64,000 nt of DNA from Variovorax paradoxus (GTDB lineage Bacteria; Pseudomonadota; Gammaproteobacteria; Burkholderiales; Burkholderiaceae_C). Under the pieces are notes generated by a model, which saw only the letters and a program-made list of their open reading frames with translations, searched no databases and had not been told where the DNA came from. The position numbers and the translations under genes were made by a program. The DNA lies in contig NZ_CP123990.1 in the NCBI RefSeq assembly GCF_029919115.1, forward strand, positions 4,738,501 to 4,802,500, in the 5' to 3' direction. This document shows positions 55,986 to 64,000 of this stretch, one piece after another; the stretch's first letter is position 1, and each line of letters begins with the position of its first letter.

Positions 55986-57158
55986 TCAATCCCAGGAGAG
56001 CGCGCCACCCGACTGGTACTCGATCACGCGGGTCTCAAAGAAATTGCGCTCTTTCTTCAGGTCAATCATTTCGCTCATCCAGGGGAACGGGTTTTCCTCG
56101 TTCGGGAAGAGCGTTTCGAGGCCGATCTGCTGTGCACGCCGGTTGGCAATGTAGCGCAGGTAGCCCTTGAACATGGAGGCGTTCATGCCGAGCACACCGC
56201 GCGGCATGGTGTCTTCGGCGTATTTGTACTCGAGCTCGACGGCCTTCATGAAGAGGGCCTTGATCTCGGCCTTGAACTCGGGAGTCCAGAGGCCGGGGTT
56301 CTCGAGCTTGAGCTGGTTGATCAGGTCGATGCCGAAATTGCAGTGCATCGACTCGTCGCGCAGGATGTACTGGTACTGCTCGGCGGCGCCGGTCATCTTG
56401 TTCTGGCGGCCCAGCGCAAGGATTTGCGTGAAGCCGACGTAGAAGAAGAGACCTTCCATCAGGCAGGCGAACACGATGAGCGACTTGAGCAGCGTCTGGT
56501 CGGTTTCGTGCGTGCCGGTCTTGAAGTGCGGGTCGCTGATGGCGTCGATGAACGGGATCAGGAACTGGTCCTTCTCGCGGATCGACGGCACTTCGTTGTA
56601 GGCGTTGAAGATCTCGCTCTCGTCCAGGCCGAGCGACTCGACGATGTACTGGTACGCGTGCGTGTGGATCGCTTCCTCGAAAGCCTGGCGCAGCAGGAAC
56701 TGGCGGCACTCGGGCGCCGTGATGTGGCGATAGGTGCCCAGCACGATGTTGTTGGCGGCCAGCGAGTCAGCGGTCACGAAGAAGCCGAGGTTGCGCTTGA
56801 CGATGCGGCGCTCGTCTTCGGTCAGGCCGTTGGGGTCTTTCCACAACGCGATGTCGCGCGTCATGTTCACTTCTTGCGGCATCCAGTGGTTGGCGCAAGT
56901 GGCGAGGTATTTTTCCCAGGCCCACTTGTACTTGAACGGCACCAGCTGGTTGACGTCGGTCTGGCCGTTGATGATGCGCTTGTCGGAAGCCTTGACGCGC
57001 TGCGCTGCGACGGGGGCCGTGGGTTGTGCAATCGACGAAGTCGGAGCGTCCACCGGTCGGCCTGCGGGCAAGCCGCTGGTCGATGCGTGGTGTTGCTGCA
57101 ATCCTTGTTGCATATCCTTTGGTAAGGAGGGCTTGACTTCTTCGTCCCAGGTCAACAT
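55986..57158 (-). CDS. nrdB: Class Ia ribonucleotide reductase beta subunit
   Basis: Makes the tyrosyl radical for deoxyribonucleotide synthesis. The product has 390 residues from ATG 57158 ([13 protein letters not shown]); a TTG four codons upstream is possible. Diiron ligands and the radical Tyr are visible: Asp in [11 protein letters not shown], Glu/His/Tyr in [10 protein letters not shown] (E-x-x-H then Tyr four residues on) and Glu/His in [10 protein letters not shown]. An N-terminal tail of about 65 residues, Pro/Ala/Ser-rich, precedes the core. Lies 178 nt after nrdA on the same strand. Confidence 0.95.
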   Translation of the reverse strand: MLTWDEEVKPSLPKDMQQGLQQHHASTSGLPAGRPVDAPTSSIAQPTAPVAAQRVKASDKRIINGQTDVNQLVPFKYKWAWEKYLATCANHWMPQEVNMTRDIALWKDPNGLTEDERRIVKRNLGFFVTADSLAANNIVLGTYRHITAPECRQFLLRQAFEEAIHTHAYQYIVESLGLDESEIFNAYNEVPSIREKDQFLIPFIDAISDPHFKTGTHETDQTLLKSLIVFACLMEGLFFYVGFTQILALGRQNKMTGAAEQYQYILRDESMHCNFGIDLINQLKLENPGLWTPEFKAEIKALFMKAVELEYKYAEDTMPRGVLGMNASMFKGYLRYIANRRAQQIGLETLFPNEENPFPWMSEMIDLKKERNFFETRVIEYQSGGALSWD

Positions 57159-57336
57159 AGAAAAATCCAATGCTCAATTATCGGAGCAACGATGTGAGTT
57201 GCAAAGTGCTCGTTCACGTCGCGCTCCATTTATGTGGTTGTTATGTTGCTCTCATGCATCGCGCGATGTCAGTCAATGCCGTGATCGACTGAGGGTTCGC
57301 GCGTTGTGCATGGACCTCGCTCGCTTCACCGACGCG

Positions 57337-60252
57337 TCATTGGCATGCTTCGCAAGTCGGATCGTCCACGCCGCAGAACGCGATGTCGGTTGCAGGAATC
57401 GCGTTCATCTGCGCCTTTGCTGCAGCAGCTGCTGCGTCGAGTGCGCTCATGCCCGACGGTGCATCGCTGCCCGACGACACCGCATTGAGGCGGCCCGATT
57501 GCACGGTGGATTTTTCGGCGTGCGTCGCGCTCTGCGTGCGCAGGTAGTAGGTGGTCTTCAGGCCGCGCAGCCATGCGAGCTTGTAGGTGTCGTCGAGCTT
57601 CTTGCCCGATGCGCCGGCCATGTAGATGTTGAGCGACTGCGCCTGGTCGATCCACTTTTGGCGACGCGAGGCGGCTTCGACGAGCCACGTGGTTTCCACT
57701 TCGAACGCGGTGGCGTAGAGCGCCTTCACGTCTTGCGGCACGCGGTCGATCGGACGCAGCGAACCGTCGAAGTGCTTCAGGTCCATCACCATCACGTCGT
57801 CCCACAGGCCCAGGCGCTTCAGGTCGCGCACCAGGTAGTGGTTGATCACGGTGAACTCGCCCGACAGGTTCGACTTGACCGAGAGGTTGCCGAAGCAAGG
57901 CTCGATGGAGGCGTCGACGCCGATGATGTTCGAGATGGTCGCGGTCGGTGCGATGGCCACGCAGTTGGAGTTGCGCATGCCGTCGGCCTTGATCTTCTGG
58001 CGCAGCGCGTCCCAGTCGAGCGTGGCCGAGCGGTCGACCTCGACATAGCCGCCGCGTGCTTTTTCAAGCAGGTCGAGCGTGTCGATCGGCAGGATGCCCT
58101 TGTCCCACAGCGAGCCCTTGTAGCTCGAGTACTTGCCGCGTTCCTTGGCCAGCTCGGTCGAGGCCCAGTAGGCGTGATAGCAGATGGCTTCCATCGACTC
58201 GTCGGCAAACTGAACGGCTTCTTGCGATGCGTAGGGAATGCGCAGTTCGTACAGCGCGTCCTGGAAGCCCATCAGGCCCAGGCCGACCGGACGGTGGCGC
58301 AGGTTCGAGTCGCGCGCCTTCTTCACGGCGTAGTAGTTGATGTCGATCACGTTGTCGAGCATGCGCATGGCAGTCGAGATCGTCTTCTTGAGCTTTTCCT
58401 GGTCGACCTTGCCGTCCTTCAGGTGCTGCAGCAGGTTCACGGAACCCAGGTTGCAAACGGCGGTTTCGGTGTCGCTGGTGTTCAGCGTGATTTCGGTGCA
58501 CAGGTTCGACGAGTGAACCACGCCGGCGTGCTGCTGCGGCGAGCGCACGTTGCAGGCGTCCTTGAACGTGATCCAGGGATGGCCGGTCTCGAACAGCATT
58601 GTGAGCATCTTGCGCCACAGGTCCGACGCCTGGATGGTGCGGGCAGGCTTGATCTCGCCGCGCGCGGCCTTTTCTTCGTAGGCGACGTAGGCCTTTTCGA
58701 AGTCGGCGCCGAACAGGTCGTGCAGGTCGGGCACGTTGGAGGGCGAGAACAGCGTCCAGGTGCCCTTTTCCATCACGCGGCGCATGAAGAGGTCGGGAAT
58801 CCAGTTGGCCGTGTTCATGTCGTGCGTGCGGCGGCGGTCGTCGCCGGTGTTCTTGCGCAGTTCCAGGAACTCCTCGATGTCGAGGTGCCAGGTTTCAAGA
58901 TACGTGCAGACCGCGCCCTTGCGCTTGCCGCCCTGGTTCACCGCCACGGCGGTGTCGTTCACCACCTTGAGGAACGGCACCACGCCTTGCGATTCGCCGT
59001 TGGTGCCCTTGATATGGCTGCCCAGCGCGCGCACGCGGGTCCAGTCGTTGCCCAGGCCGCCTGCAAACTTGGAGAGCAGGGCGTTTTCCTTGATCGACTC
59101 GTAGATGCCGTCCAGGTCGTCGGGCACGGTGGTCAGGTAGCAGCTGGAAAGCTGCGAGCGCAGCGTGCCGGCGTTGAAGAGCGTGGGCGTGCTCGACATG
59201 AAGTCGAACGACGACAGCACTTCGTAGAACTCGATGGCGCGGGCTTCGCGGTCGATTTCGTTCAGCGAGAGGCCCATGGCCACGCGCATGAAGAAGGCCT
59301 GCGGCAGCTCGATGCGCGACTTGCGCACGTGCAGGAAGTAGCGGTCGTACAGCGTCTGCAGGCCAAGGTAGTCGAACTGGTTGTCGCGCTCGGCCTTGAG
59401 CGCCGCGCCCAGGCGGGGCAGGTCGTACTGCAGCAGCTTCTCGTCGAGCAGTTCGTTCTCGACACCCTTCTTGATGAACTGCGGGAAGTAGTCGGCGTAG
59501 GTTTGCGCGCGCTCGGCGGGCATGACTTCGCGACCGATGATTTCCTTGAAGATCGTGTGCAGCAGCAGGCGGGCGGTCGCGAAGGTGTAGTCGGGGTCCT
59601 TCTCGATGAGCGTGCGGGCGGCCAGGATCGAGGCCTTGTACACCTCGTCGAGCGGCACGCCGTCGTACAGGTTGCGCATCGTCTCGGCGACGATCGGCGC
59701 GGCGCTGATGCCGTCGCCCAGGCCTTCGCAAGCCGATTCGATCAGGCCCTTGAGTTCGTTCAGGTCGAGCGCCACGCGCTCGCCGCGGTCCAGCACGTGG
59801 AGCAGCGGCGCGGCCGGCGCTTCCTGCGTGCCTTGCTTGGAACGCTCTTGCGTGCGGCGTTCGCGGTACAGCACATAGGCACGCGCGATTTCGTGGTGGC
59901 CGCCGCGCATCAGGCCGAGCTCGACCTGGTCTTGCACGTCTTCGATGTGGAAGGTGCCGCCGCCCGGACGCGAACGGACCATCGCGCGGATCACGCCTTG
60001 CGTGAGGGCGTCGACCGTTTCACGCACGCTGGCCGAAGCCGCGCCCTGGGTGCCGTGCACCGCCAGGAAGGCTTTCATCATCGCGATGGCGATCTTGTTG
60101 GGTTCGAAGGGAACCACGGCGCCGTTGCGGCGGATGATCTGGTAGTGCGCAAGGTTCTGGCCGGTGGGCGAGCCAGCAGTGTCTCGTTGCTGCTGCTGCG
60201 GCGTCGAGGGAACGGCACGCGGGGTCGATGGGGTGTTCAGGGCTGTTTGCAT
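57337..60252 (-). CDS. nrdA: Class Ia ribonucleotide reductase alpha subunit
   Basis: Catalytic subunit reducing ribonucleoside diphosphates; 971 residues from ATG 60252, which has AGGAAG just upstream. An ATP-cone allosteric domain is at the N-terminus (YQIIRRNGAVVPFEPNKIAIAMMKAF). Active-site residues include the Cys in QLSSCYLTT, Asn/Cys/Glu in SSNLCTEITLN and Cys in AVCNLGSVNL. The extreme C-terminus (FCGVDDPTCEACQ) carries the redox cysteines for thioredoxin or glutaredoxin. Paired NrdR boxes upstream indicate repression by NrdR. Confidence 0.97.
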   Translation of the reverse strand: MQTALNTPSTPRAVPSTPQQQQRDTAGSPTGQNLAHYQIIRRNGAVVPFEPNKIAIAMMKAFLAVHGTQGAASASVRETVDALTQGVIRAMVRSRPGGGTFHIEDVQDQVELGLMRGGHHEIARAYVLYRERRTQERSKQGTQEAPAAPLLHVLDRGERVALDLNELKGLIESACEGLGDGISAAPIVAETMRNLYDGVPLDEVYKASILAARTLIEKDPDYTFATARLLLHTIFKEIIGREVMPAERAQTYADYFPQFIKKGVENELLDEKLLQYDLPRLGAALKAERDNQFDYLGLQTLYDRYFLHVRKSRIELPQAFFMRVAMGLSLNEIDREARAIEFYEVLSSFDFMSSTPTLFNAGTLRSQLSSCYLTTVPDDLDGIYESIKENALLSKFAGGLGNDWTRVRALGSHIKGTNGESQGVVPFLKVVNDTAVAVNQGGKRKGAVCTYLETWHLDIEEFLELRKNTGDDRRRTHDMNTANWIPDLFMRRVMEKGTWTLFSPSNVPDLHDLFGADFEKAYVAYEEKAARGEIKPARTIQASDLWRKMLTMLFETGHPWITFKDACNVRSPQQHAGVVHSSNLCTEITLNTSDTETAVCNLGSVNLLQHLKDGKVDQEKLKKTISTAMRMLDNVIDINYYAVKKARDSNLRHRPVGLGLMGFQDALYELRIPYASQEAVQFADESMEAICYHAYWASTELAKERGKYSSYKGSLWDKGILPIDTLDLLEKARGGYVEVDRSATLDWDALRQKIKADGMRNSNCVAIAPTATISNIIGVDASIEPCFGNLSVKSNLSGEFTVINHYLVRDLKRLGLWDDVMVMDLKHFDGSLRPIDRVPQDVKALYATAFEVETTWLVEAASRRQKWIDQAQSLNIYMAGASGKKLDDTYKLAWLRGLKTTYYLRTQSATHAEKSTVQSGRLNAVSSGSDAPSGMSALDAAAAAAKAQMNAIPATDIAFCGVDDPTCEACQ

Positions 60253-60603
60253 TCGCTTCCTCTCGGTGTGGCAATTCTTGTTGGGTGGCAATGCCTTGGC
60301 GGGGCATTGCGCCGGTGCGTGATGACCGGACGGAAGACACTATATCTAGGGTGCGAAGCGTCTACAACCACTAGATGTAGTGTTTTTTGAGATATTCAAC
60401 ACAGTGGCGTATTTGTTTGGGCGCGGCACTCGGCCAGCGATGCCCCATGAATACTGGCCTATGGTCGCGCAACCCGCGCGGGCTGTGGCTTGCAAGCGGA
60501 TTTGGGCCTGCAAGGCGCATGGTTGCTGGAGGCGCGCTCTGGATTTTAGAGATTGCTGCGGCGCAAGAACGCCGCATCGCATACCGCCGGCCGATAAAAA
60601 AAA
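60253..60603. promoter_or_regulatory. nrdA upstream region and ampD-nrdA gap
   Basis: A 351-nt stretch without a gene. The promoter and NrdR boxes lie in its first part (60337-60383). The rest holds a 7-bp inverted repeat TGCGGCG/CGCCGCA (60557-60576) and an A-run at 60597-60604, i.e. a T-run just after ampD on the minus strand; these may help end ampD transcription but are in the wrong order for a standard terminator. Confidence 0.5.
60337..60383 (-). promoter_or_regulatory. nrdA promoter with two NrdR boxes
   Basis: Box 1 ACACTATATCTAGGGT (60337-60352) and box 2 CCACTAGATGTAGTGT (60368-60383) each match the palindromic NrdR consensus; their start points are 31 bp apart, the known three-turn spacing. 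On the minus strand a -35-like TTGTAG (60362-60367) and a -10 TATAGT (60339-60344) are separated by 17 nt. Box 1 covers the -10 and box 2 abuts the -35. Confidence 0.85.
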
Positions 60604-61221
60604 TTAGAGCGGCAGCACCTGTTCGGGGAACATCCGCGGACTCCAGCCGAGCTGGCCGCGCAGCAATTGCCAGTCGAAGCCCGCGCCCGGATCCTGTTTG
60701 CGGCCCGGTGCAATGTGCTCGTGGCCCGCGATGAACGCGATGGCGTAGTGCTGCGCAATCGCTGCGCAAAGGCTGGCCAGCGTTTCGTATTGGGCCTCGT
60801 CGAAGGGCTGGCCTTCCAGGCCTTCGAGCTCGATGCCGATCGAATCGTCGTTGCAGTTTTCGCGGCCGCGCCAGGACGACACGCCCGCATGCCATGCGCG
60901 GTCGTCGCAGCTCACGAATTGCCAGAGTTCGCCGTTGCGCCGCACATAGAAGTGCGAGGAAACCTCGAGGCCGCGAATGGATTGGAAGTAGGGATGCGCG
61001 TCCCAGTCGAGCTCGTTGGTGAAGAGTTGCTGCACCGCATTGCCGCCATATTCGCCGGGCGGCAAGCTGATGGAGTGCAGCACGATCAGGTCGGTCTGCG
61101 CGCCTGTCGGTCGCGGGCCGAAATTCGGCGATTGCAGCGCCTTTGCAAAGCGGTACCAGCCGGCGCGCCAGAGGCCGTCGCCGCCGCTCGCGTTGGCCGC
61201 TGATGCTTCAGTCGTCGGCAT
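60604..61221 (-). CDS. ampD: 1,6-anhydro-N-acetylmuramyl-L-alanine amidase AmpD
   Basis: Cytoplasmic Zn amidase that cuts the stem peptide from anhydro-muropeptides during murein recycling; its loss derepresses AmpC in some bacteria. The product has 205 residues from ATG 61221. Zinc ligands are His in VLHSISLPPGEYGG, His in GHEHIAPGRKQDPG and the Asp of the same motif. The start overlaps the end of pilR by 14 nt. Its product feeds Mpl, encoded at 47.3 kb. Confidence 0.95.
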   Translation of the reverse strand: MPTTEASAANASGGDGLWRAGWYRFAKALQSPNFGPRPTGAQTDLIVLHSISLPPGEYGGNAVQQLFTNELDWDAHPYFQSIRGLEVSSHFYVRRNGELWQFVSCDDRAWHAGVSSWRGRENCNDDSIGIELEGLEGQPFDEAQYETLASLCAAIAQHYAIAFIAGHEHIAPGRKQDPGAGFDWQLLRGQLGWSPRMFPEQVLPL

Positions 61222-62770
61222 TGCTCGCGGTGCCTTCTTCGCCATTGGGCGTGGTGATGCCCAAGCGCGCGATGCGATAGCGGATCTGGCGCAGGCTCAT
61301 GCCGAGCCGCGCGGCGGCCGCGGTGCGGTTGAAGCCGCTTTCATGCAGTGCGCGCACAAGAATTTCGCGCTCCTGCTGGTCGAGGTAGGCCTGCAGGTCG
61401 GACGGCAAGGGCGGCGGCGCGGTCTTGGGTTCCACGAAGGATGCGGCTGCGGGCGCCGCAGCGGCGGGCGGTTCGCCGTCGTCCGGCGGCGGAGAAGGCG
61501 AGGGCGCCGAAGCCGCAAGCCCCGCGACGGCGGGTTGCCCGCCTCCCATCAGGTCCAGGTGCAATTCGTCGCCGTCATTGAGTGCCACCGCCCGGTGCAG
61601 CAGGTTCTCGAGTTCGCGCACGTTGCCGTGCAGCGGATGCTGCGCAAGACGCTGCAGCAGGTCGGCGGAAAGATGCGGCACCGGCAGCCCGCCGTCATGC
61701 GCGATGCGCGCAAGCAATGCAGCGCACAGCGCCGGCAGGTCTTCGCGCCGGTCGCGCAGCGCGGGCACCGCAATCTCGATCACGTTGAGCCGGTAGAAAA
61801 GGTCCTGGCGGAAACGGCCGGCGTTGACTTCTGCGTGCAGGTCTTTGTGGGTGGCGCTCACGATGCGCACGTCGACTGCGTCTTCCTGAGTGGAACCGAT
61901 GGAACGCACGCTGCGCTCCTGGATTGCCCGCAGCAGCTTGGACTGCATGGCCAGCGGCAGGTCGCCGATTTCGTCGAGAAACAGCGTGCCGCCGCGCGCG
62001 GCCTGGAAGTAGCCGTCGCGGTCTTGCGACGAGCCGGTGTACGACCCCTTGCGCGCACCGAAGAATTCGGCTTCGAGCAGGTTCTCCGGAATGGCGCCGC
62101 AGTTGACCGCGACGAACGGGCCGTCGCTGCGCTGGCTGCAGGCGTGTACGGCGCGTGCCACCAACTCCTTGCCGGTGCCCGATTCGCCGCGCACCAGCAC
62201 GGGCGCCATGCCGCGCGCAACCTTGGCGATGCGCGACTTGACCAGGCGCATCGGCTCCGAGTTGCCCACCAGGCGTTCGAGGGCCGCGATGCCGCCGCCT
62301 GGAACGACGGGGGTGTCGCCCGCACGTTCGCCTTGCGCCGCCGGTGCCGCTTTCGTGGCCTTGGCTGGCGCGGCCTGCTGTGCTTGAACGGCCGATGCGA
62401 CCACGGCGCGAAACTGCTTCAGGTCGACCGGCTTGGTCAGGTAGTCGAAGGCGCCGGCTTTCAGCGCCTCGACTGCGTTTTCGGCGGAGCCATAGGCTGT
62501 CATCACCACGCAGCGCTCGGTGCGCTGGTCTTTCTGGATGCGGTGGATGATTTCCATGCCCTGGCCGTCGGGCAGCCGCATGTCGGTGATCACCGCATCG
62601 AATTGGCCGGCCTCCAGGTGCTCCCACGCTTCCGAAACGCTGCCCGCGGCTTCCACGCGGTAGCCCTCGCGCAGCAGCGTGAGTTCATACAGCGTGCGCA
62701 GGTCGGGCTCGTCGTCGATGACGAGGATGTTGGCCGGGCGCTGCAGCGAAGGAGGGATGGGAGTGGTCAC
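61208..62770 (-). CDS. pilR: Sigma-54-dependent response regulator, PilR-like
   Basis: An NtrC-class activator of 520 residues: receiver with phospho-acceptor Asp63 ([10 protein letters not shown]), AAA+ domain with Walker A GESGTGKE (residues 195-202) and Walker [13 protein letters not shown], and a C-terminal Fis-type HTH ([26 protein letters not shown]). The sigma-54 contact loop, normally GAFTGA, reads GSYTGS (residues 242-247). GTG start at 62770, 4 nt after the stop of the kinase. PilS/PilR control type IV pilin genes, which are not in this window, so the symbol rests on family and gene order. Confidence 0.85.
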   Translation of the reverse strand: MTTPIPPSLQRPANILVIDDEPDLRTLYELTLLREGYRVEAAGSVSEAWEHLEAGQFDAVITDMRLPDGQGMEIIHRIQKDQRTERCVVMTAYGSAENAVEALKAGAFDYLTKPVDLKQFRAVVASAVQAQQAAPAKATKAAPAAQGERAGDTPVVPGGGIAALERLVGNSEPMRLVKSRIAKVARGMAPVLVRGESGTGKELVARAVHACSQRSDGPFVAVNCGAIPENLLEAEFFGARKGSYTGSSQDRDGYFQAARGGTLFLDEIGDLPLAMQSKLLRAIQERSVRSIGSTQEDAVDVRIVSATHKDLHAEVNAGRFRQDLFYRLNVIEIAVPALRDRREDLPALCAALLARIAHDGGLPVPHLSADLLQRLAQHPLHGNVRELENLLHRAVALNDGDELHLDLMGGGQPAVAGLAASAPSPSPPPDDGEPPAAAAPAAASFVEPKTAPPPLPSDLQAYLDQQEREILVRALHESGFNRTAAAARLGMSLRQIRYRIARLGITTPNGEEGTASNADD

Positions 62771-62774
62771 GGCG

Positions 62775-64000
62775 CTATTGTGTCAGCCGGTTTTCGCTGG
62801 GGGCGAAGCTGACGAAGAATTCGTTGCCCTCGGGTCCGCCCGCGACAAGCGCCCGGCGCTCGTAGCCGATGGTGGCGCCATGGCGCCTGCACAGTTCGCG
62901 GCACAGGAACAGGCCGAGCCCGCTCGATCGGCTTTCGGACGAGAAAAACGGCTCGAACAAATGGCGCTGCACCGCCGGTTCCAGGGGTGCGCCGTCGCTC
63001 CACACTTGCAGGCTCGGGCGGGCTGAGCTGCCGCGCTGCATGGTGGTGACGACCTGGATCGAACCCTCGCGCTTGCCGGCGTAGCGCGCCGCGTTGTCCA
63101 GCAGGTTCACGAGCAGCCGGCGCAGGTGCTCGACGTCGAAGCGCACTTCGCTGTCGGCGGCATCGAGGGTGATCAGAACGCCCTGGCGCTGCGTCTGGCG
63201 CACCCACTCTTCGGCGAGTGCGCGTACCGCGGGGTCGAGCACGACCTGCTCGCCCAGCGAAAGCACGCGCTGCTGGCGTGCTCGCGAAACGTCGAGCACG
63301 TCGTCCACGATGCGCGCGAGCCGCTGTGCGTTGTGCTGCACCATGCTTGTCAGCTTGCGGTGCGCGGGATCGGTCAGGTCTTCGTTGAGCAGCGCGCTGG
63401 CCTGCGTGATGGCGGCCAGCGGGTTGCGGATTTCATGCGCCACCGCGGCCGACATGCGGCCCATTGCGGCCAGCTTTTCGGTGCGGATGCGGGCCTCGAT
63501 TTCGCGCAAGTCCTGAAGGAACATCACGCACAGGCTGTCCACGCGCTGGTCGCTGGTGGGCGTGAGCCGCGTGCGCACCCGCACTTCGCGCGCCGCGCCG
63601 CGCGCTTGGGCCACCGGAATCTCTTCGGATTGCGGCGCGCGGCGTGCGAAGGTCTGGCGCGCCAGCGCGGCAAGCGCGTGCCATGCGGGCTGCGTGTGCA
63701 ACGCGAACGGAAGAGGGAGCTTTGCCAGGCCCTGACCCAGGATGGCGTCGGCGGCGGGGTTGGCCGCATGCACCATGCCTTCGGCGTCGATCACCAGCAC
63801 GCCTTCGCTCAGCGTTTCGATCACCAGGTCGTTCACCTGCGCCTGCATTTGCGCGCTGCTGCGATTGCGCAGCGCCGTTTCTTCTTCGCGCGCCAGCCGG
63901 CGGGCCAGCTCGTGTGCCAAGAGCGCCACCACGAAGAGCCCTGTGCCGGTGAGCGCCGCCTGCACGAACCGCGTGGACGAATCGCCGGGCTGCTGGAGCC
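62775..64000 (-). CDS. pilS: PilS-like sensor histidine kinase (N-terminus cut by window end)
   Basis: The frame stays open to the last base, so the N-terminal membrane domain is missing. What is present: the last hydrophobic segment (ALTGTGLFVVALLAHELA), a coiled coil, a PAS-like domain (LVIETLSEGVLVIDAEGMVHAANPAA), the dimerisation domain with phospho-acceptor His (AAVAHEIRNPLAAITQAS), and an ATPase with NLLDNAARYAGK and GLGLFLCRELCRRHGA. It is immediately upstream of, and probably partners, the PilR-like regulator. Confidence 0.85.
   Translation of the reverse strand, partial: LQQPGDSSTRFVQAALTGTGLFVVALLAHELARRLAREEETALRNRSSAQMQAQVNDLVIETLSEGVLVIDAEGMVHAANPAADAILGQGLAKLPLPFALHTQPAWHALAALARQTFARRAPQSEEIPVAQARGAAREVRVRTRLTPTSDQRVDSLCVMFLQDLREIEARIRTEKLAAMGRMSAAVAHEIRNPLAAITQASALLNEDLTDPAHRKLTSMVQHNAQRLARIVDDVLDVSRARQQRVLSLGEQVVLDPAVRALAEEWVRQTQRQGVLITLDAADSEVRFDVEHLRRLLVNLLDNAARYAGKREGSIQVVTTMQRGSSARPSLQVWSDGAPLEPAVQRHLFEPFFSSESRSSGLGLFLCRELCRRHGATIGYERRALVAGGPEGNEFFVSFAPSENRLTQ

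Noticed and set aside
57159..57336. The nrdA-nrdB gap as a site for a hidden gene or intein remnant
   Set aside because: Only short frames without features occur; it looks like a plain spacer.
56734..60390. A 1218-codon open frame on the plus strand opposite nrdA and part of nrdB
   Set aside because: It mirrors the strong third-position GC bias of the real genes on the other strand; the product has no recognisable domain and is His/Val/Arg-rich as such antisense frames usually are.

Overview
The window is about 64 kb of high-GC, densely packed bacterial chromosome. Gene order and protein sequences point to a betaproteobacterium of the order Burkholderiales, most likely Comamonadaceae and Variovorax-like. 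The signs are a complete mraZ-to-lpxC division and cell wall (dcw) cluster with MurE of the meso-diaminopimelate type, a Bug-family solute-binding protein beside a LysR regulator, a lysine/alanine-rich histone H1-like protein, and pilS-pilR-ampD next to nrdAB. No tRNA, rRNA, insertion sequence, prophage or CRISPR array was seen. This looks like core chromosome rather than an island.

Layout. 1-8.2 kb: the end of an rRNA methyltransferase, a CobW-type metallochaperone GTPase, a DUF945 protein facing it across a bidirectional terminator, then dksA, a STAS-like protein, hslV and hslU. 8.4-27.8 kb: mraZ, rsmH, ftsL, ftsI, murE, murF, mraY, murD, ftsW, murG, murC, ddl, ftsQ, ftsA, ftsZ, lpxC and a 58-residue membrane protein. 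Most junctions overlap by 4 nt or are very close. 27.8-36 kb: two leftward operons, an acyltransferase/CdsA-like/ruvC group and a yqiA/RNase II-like/TonB-like/aroE/mtgA group, with a small DUF2809 gene between them. 36.3-44.8 kb: a LuxR-type response regulator and a seven-TM sensor kinase, rodA, an M20 amidohydrolase with a Bug-type binding protein, a divergent LysR regulator, and tldD. 44.8-55.2 kb: a lipoprotein, DAHP synthase with an attenuator leader, a DUF985 cupin and mpl, a hypothetical protein, a TlpA-like thioredoxin, accB-accC, prmA, a DUF3426 protein and a PfkB kinase. 55.2-64 kb, all leftward: histone-like protein, nrdB, nrdA with NrdR boxes, ampD, pilR and a truncated pilS.

How the genes fit together. 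Murein is the main theme: precursor synthesis (MurC-F, MraY, MurG, Ddl), septal and lateral polymerisation (FtsW/FtsI, RodA, MtgA) and recycling (AmpD, Mpl). Envelope lipid genes (lpxC, plsC-like, cdsA-like, accBC), aromatic precursor genes (DAHP synthase, aroE) and nucleotide supply (nrdAB) surround it.

The most interesting signal is upstream of the DAHP synthase gene. A 24-codon leader peptide carries seven aromatic codons within eight positions. It is followed by a Rho-independent terminator whose 5' arm can pair instead with a segment inside the leader, which is the layout of a ribosome-mediated attenuator sensing Tyr, Phe and Trp. Other points of interest are a MurD with a roughly 190-residue acidic insertion, a PlsC-like acyltransferase with a roughly 106-residue Ala/Pro insertion, a DksA with one zinc-site cysteine and a roughly 200-residue Lys/Ala/Pro N-terminus, a four-copy decameric MraZ operator, paired NrdR boxes 31 bp apart, and -10-like hexamers 6-9 nt before start codons that suggest leaderless mRNAs.
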